DNA of 15,084 nucleotides from DASXRU01 sp036506395 (GTDB taxonomy: Bacteria; Acidobacteriota; Blastocatellia; Pyrinomonadales; Pyrinomonadaceae), in assembly GCA_036506395.1 (NCBI GenBank), contig DASXRU010000151.1, forward strand, positions 1-15,084. The letters run 5' to 3'. The position numbers and the translations under genes were made by a program. Below, piece by piece: positions 13,654 through 15,084 of this stretch; position 1 is the stretch's first letter, and the number at the start of each line of letters is the position of its first letter. The notes beneath the pieces were generated by a model, which was not told the origin of the DNA, did not search any database, and saw only the letters and a list, made by a program, of their open reading frames with translations.

Positions 13654-15084
13654 TCAAAGATTAGGACTACGCGGAAATTTCAGGAATGGCAGCCGCACTT
13701 GGCGCACGAAAAACTGATCCGAGCGAATTGCCGTTGGCGGCGAATAGCCGTTCCCGCCGGCGGCCGCGATCAGATCGTCCTGATCAACTCCATCGCCACT
13801 AATACCGATAGCCCCCACCAGCACCCCGTTCTTATACAAAGGAACGCTGCCGGGAAAAATCTGTATACCGTTGGGAAGATTTGGAATTGCCGTGCAGGGA
13901 ACTGCGCCTGCTAAGAGGTTCGTCTTGATCAGATCAAGTTGCAGCCCGACGTTGAAAGGACTCCATTCTGTGATCGCGGTGCTGAAGGGTCCAGCCGCGG
14001 TATTGTCGATGCCATCGGGAAAAAAAGGACGATGCAGAAAGCCGCCGGCGCGGTCGGTAAATGCTATCGAACCGTTCAATTGCAAGCCGTCGGCATTTGC
14101 CCGATCGACGAACGACCCAAACCCGGCCCCGCGCAGGAGTGCGGCGGCATTCGCATTTGAATAGAAGGCGGCCGTTCTGGCCTTTTGCACCGACACATCA
14201 AAACCAAACACCGGAGCATCGGAAGTGCGAAAGACCCCCAGCACATTTCCTTCAAGGTCGACCACAGCAATTGAGACCCGAGCATTGCTGCCCAACGGCT
14301 GGCGGATCGCAGCCCGCGTTATGTTTGCCTGTAGCGCTGCATGCGCGATGATCGTCTGGACATCGCCCGGCGATAGCGCATTGGCCCCGACCGGAAGTGA
14401 ACTGCCAATGAATGGAAAGAACCGTGGATCAACTTCGCCGCTGATGCCGCCCACCATCGCGGGGACAAACGCGGATGGCGGGGTCGCGCCGATGAATCCC
14501 GCTCCCGGTAAACTTAGGAAGGGAATCGTCGCGGGCGCAGGAGCATTCGTGACGTTGGTATAGGGCAAACGGATGCCATCAACGAGTATGTTGTCGGCGC
14601 GAATCAACGCCGGCGGCTCGAACCCGCGCACCGCTGCCGCGGCAATGACTTCTTCGAACGGCTGATCGAAATCACTCGGATCACGATCCACGGTGTAAAT
14701 GCCATCGCCTTCAATGCCGACCCCTCCAACCGGCACGCCGCTCCTGTAGATAGGCAAGCCTCCGGGATCGCCCGAAAGGCCAAGCGGCAAGCCCGGCTTC
14801 TTGATATCACTGCAGGGCAGGGAAGAGAACTGCACCCCGTACAGTGGGCCACCGGAACGAAAGTTCACTCCCGGGGGAAAATGTTCCTGAATGATGAAAC
14901 CTGCGGTCCGTGTCGTGAAGGCATTTCCGCTGGTGCTGAACAAGGCGCCGGTGCCGGCTTTGGATGTGGCGGCAACCAAAGCCGAAACCACCGTGCCTTC
15001 CAATCCACGGCCCACTGTTCCGACGCTGCGGATAGTAGTTGTCGCAGGCGCACCAGTCATTGAGAAAGATCCAATTACATTGTT
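13654..15084 (-). CDS. Tandem-duplicated GlcG/HbpS-like (DUF336) protein, 5' end outside window
   Basis: The frame stays open from the ATG at 15060 to the right edge, and the preceding codons (NNVIGSFS) join MTGAPATTT to give the family's V-x-G-x-F-x-x-x-x-A pattern, so that ATG is internal. At least 476 residues are visible. The C-terminal half (13654 to about 14390) has the clear family signature: LSPGDVQTIIAHA helix, SIAVVDLEGNVLGVF, then KARTAAFYS, and GSVPLYKNGVLVGAIGISGDGVDQDD. The N-terminal half repeats it: GGLPIYRSGVPVGGVGIEGDGIY, FEEVIAAAA, IRADNILVDGIRLPY. GlcG/HbpS proteins are known as small haem- or cobalamin-related binding proteins of about 140-160 residues, usually single-domain. 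This large two-copy form with long inserts is different, and its ligand is unknown. Nearby cytochromes make haem a tempting but unproven guess. Confidence 0.8.
   Translation of the reverse strand, partial: NNVIGSFSMTGAPATTTIRSVGTVGRGLEGTVVSALVAATSKAGTGALFSTSGNAFTTRTAGFIIQEHFPPGVNFRSGGPLYGVQFSSLPCSDIKKPGLPLGLSGDPGGLPIYRSGVPVGGVGIEGDGIYTVDRDPSDFDQPFEEVIAAAAVRGFEPPALIRADNILVDGIRLPYTNVTNAPAPATIPFLSLPGAGFIGATPPSAFVPAMVGGISGEVDPRFFPFIGSSLPVGANALSPGDVQTIIAHAALQANITRAAIRQPLGSNARVSIAVVDLEGNVLGVFRTSDAPVFGFDVSVQKARTAAFYSNANAAALLRGAGFGSFVDRANADGLQLNGSIAFTDRAGGFLHRPFFPDGIDNTAAGPFSTAITEWSPFNVGLQLDLIKTNLLAGAVPCTAIPNLPNGIQIFPGSVPLYKNGVLVGAIGISGDGVDQDDLIAAAGGNGYSPPTAIRSDQFFVRQVRLPFLKFPRSPNL

Noticed and set aside
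15058..15060. ATG (minus strand) as the start of the DUF336-type gene
   Set aside because: The frame is open to the edge and the codons before it complete a conserved motif of the N-terminal copy.

Overview
The window looks like chromosomal DNA from a free-living, moderately GC-rich Gram-negative bacterium. The best guess is Acidobacteriota, probably a Blastocatellia-type lineage. This is inferred from gene content and not from any marker gene: a Calx-beta/DUF4214 surface protein, a secreted WD40-caspase, a serine/threonine kinase fused to a nucleotide cyclase and DUF4384, clustered multiheme cytochromes c, and intergenic DNA full of short palindromes. No RNA gene, CRISPR array, transposase or phage gene was seen.

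Left half (1-9328, plus strand): four genes lie head to tail with gaps of only 36-44 bases, so they are probably one transcription unit. They are (1) the 3' part of a large Calx-beta repeat protein with a C-terminal DUF4214 region; (2) a 1133-residue exported protein with fourteen WD40 repeats (two predicted seven-bladed propellers), a caspase-like (peptidase C14) domain with an intact His/Cys pair, and a perfect EF-hand loop; (3) a 759-residue membrane protein with a cytoplasmic Ser/Thr kinase and class III nucleotide cyclase, one transmembrane helix and an extracytoplasmic DUF4384-like domain; (4) a secreted DUF4384-like protein. The proposed reading is a signalling or regulated-proteolysis module that connects the cell envelope to a cytoplasmic kinase/cyclase. 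This is the most interesting system in the window.

Centre (9329-9593): the two gene sets converge on a non-coding strip holding a 7-bp tandem repeat and six short palindromes, all built as GGC-NNN-GCC cores with different but self-complementary flanks.

Right half (9594-15084, minus strand, read right to left): a tandem-duplicated GlcG/HbpS-like (DUF336) protein cut by the right edge; a secreted protein of unknown function with a carboxypeptidase-regulatory-like beta domain; two paralogous nine-haem cytochromes c only 10 bases apart; and a four-haem cytochrome c3-like protein with its own good sigma-70-type promoter. Together the three cytochromes carry 22 CxxCH haem sites and probably serve periplasmic electron transfer. 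Three of the intergenic gaps here contain long inverted repeats or palindrome clusters, and one of these repeats supplies the last codons of a gene.
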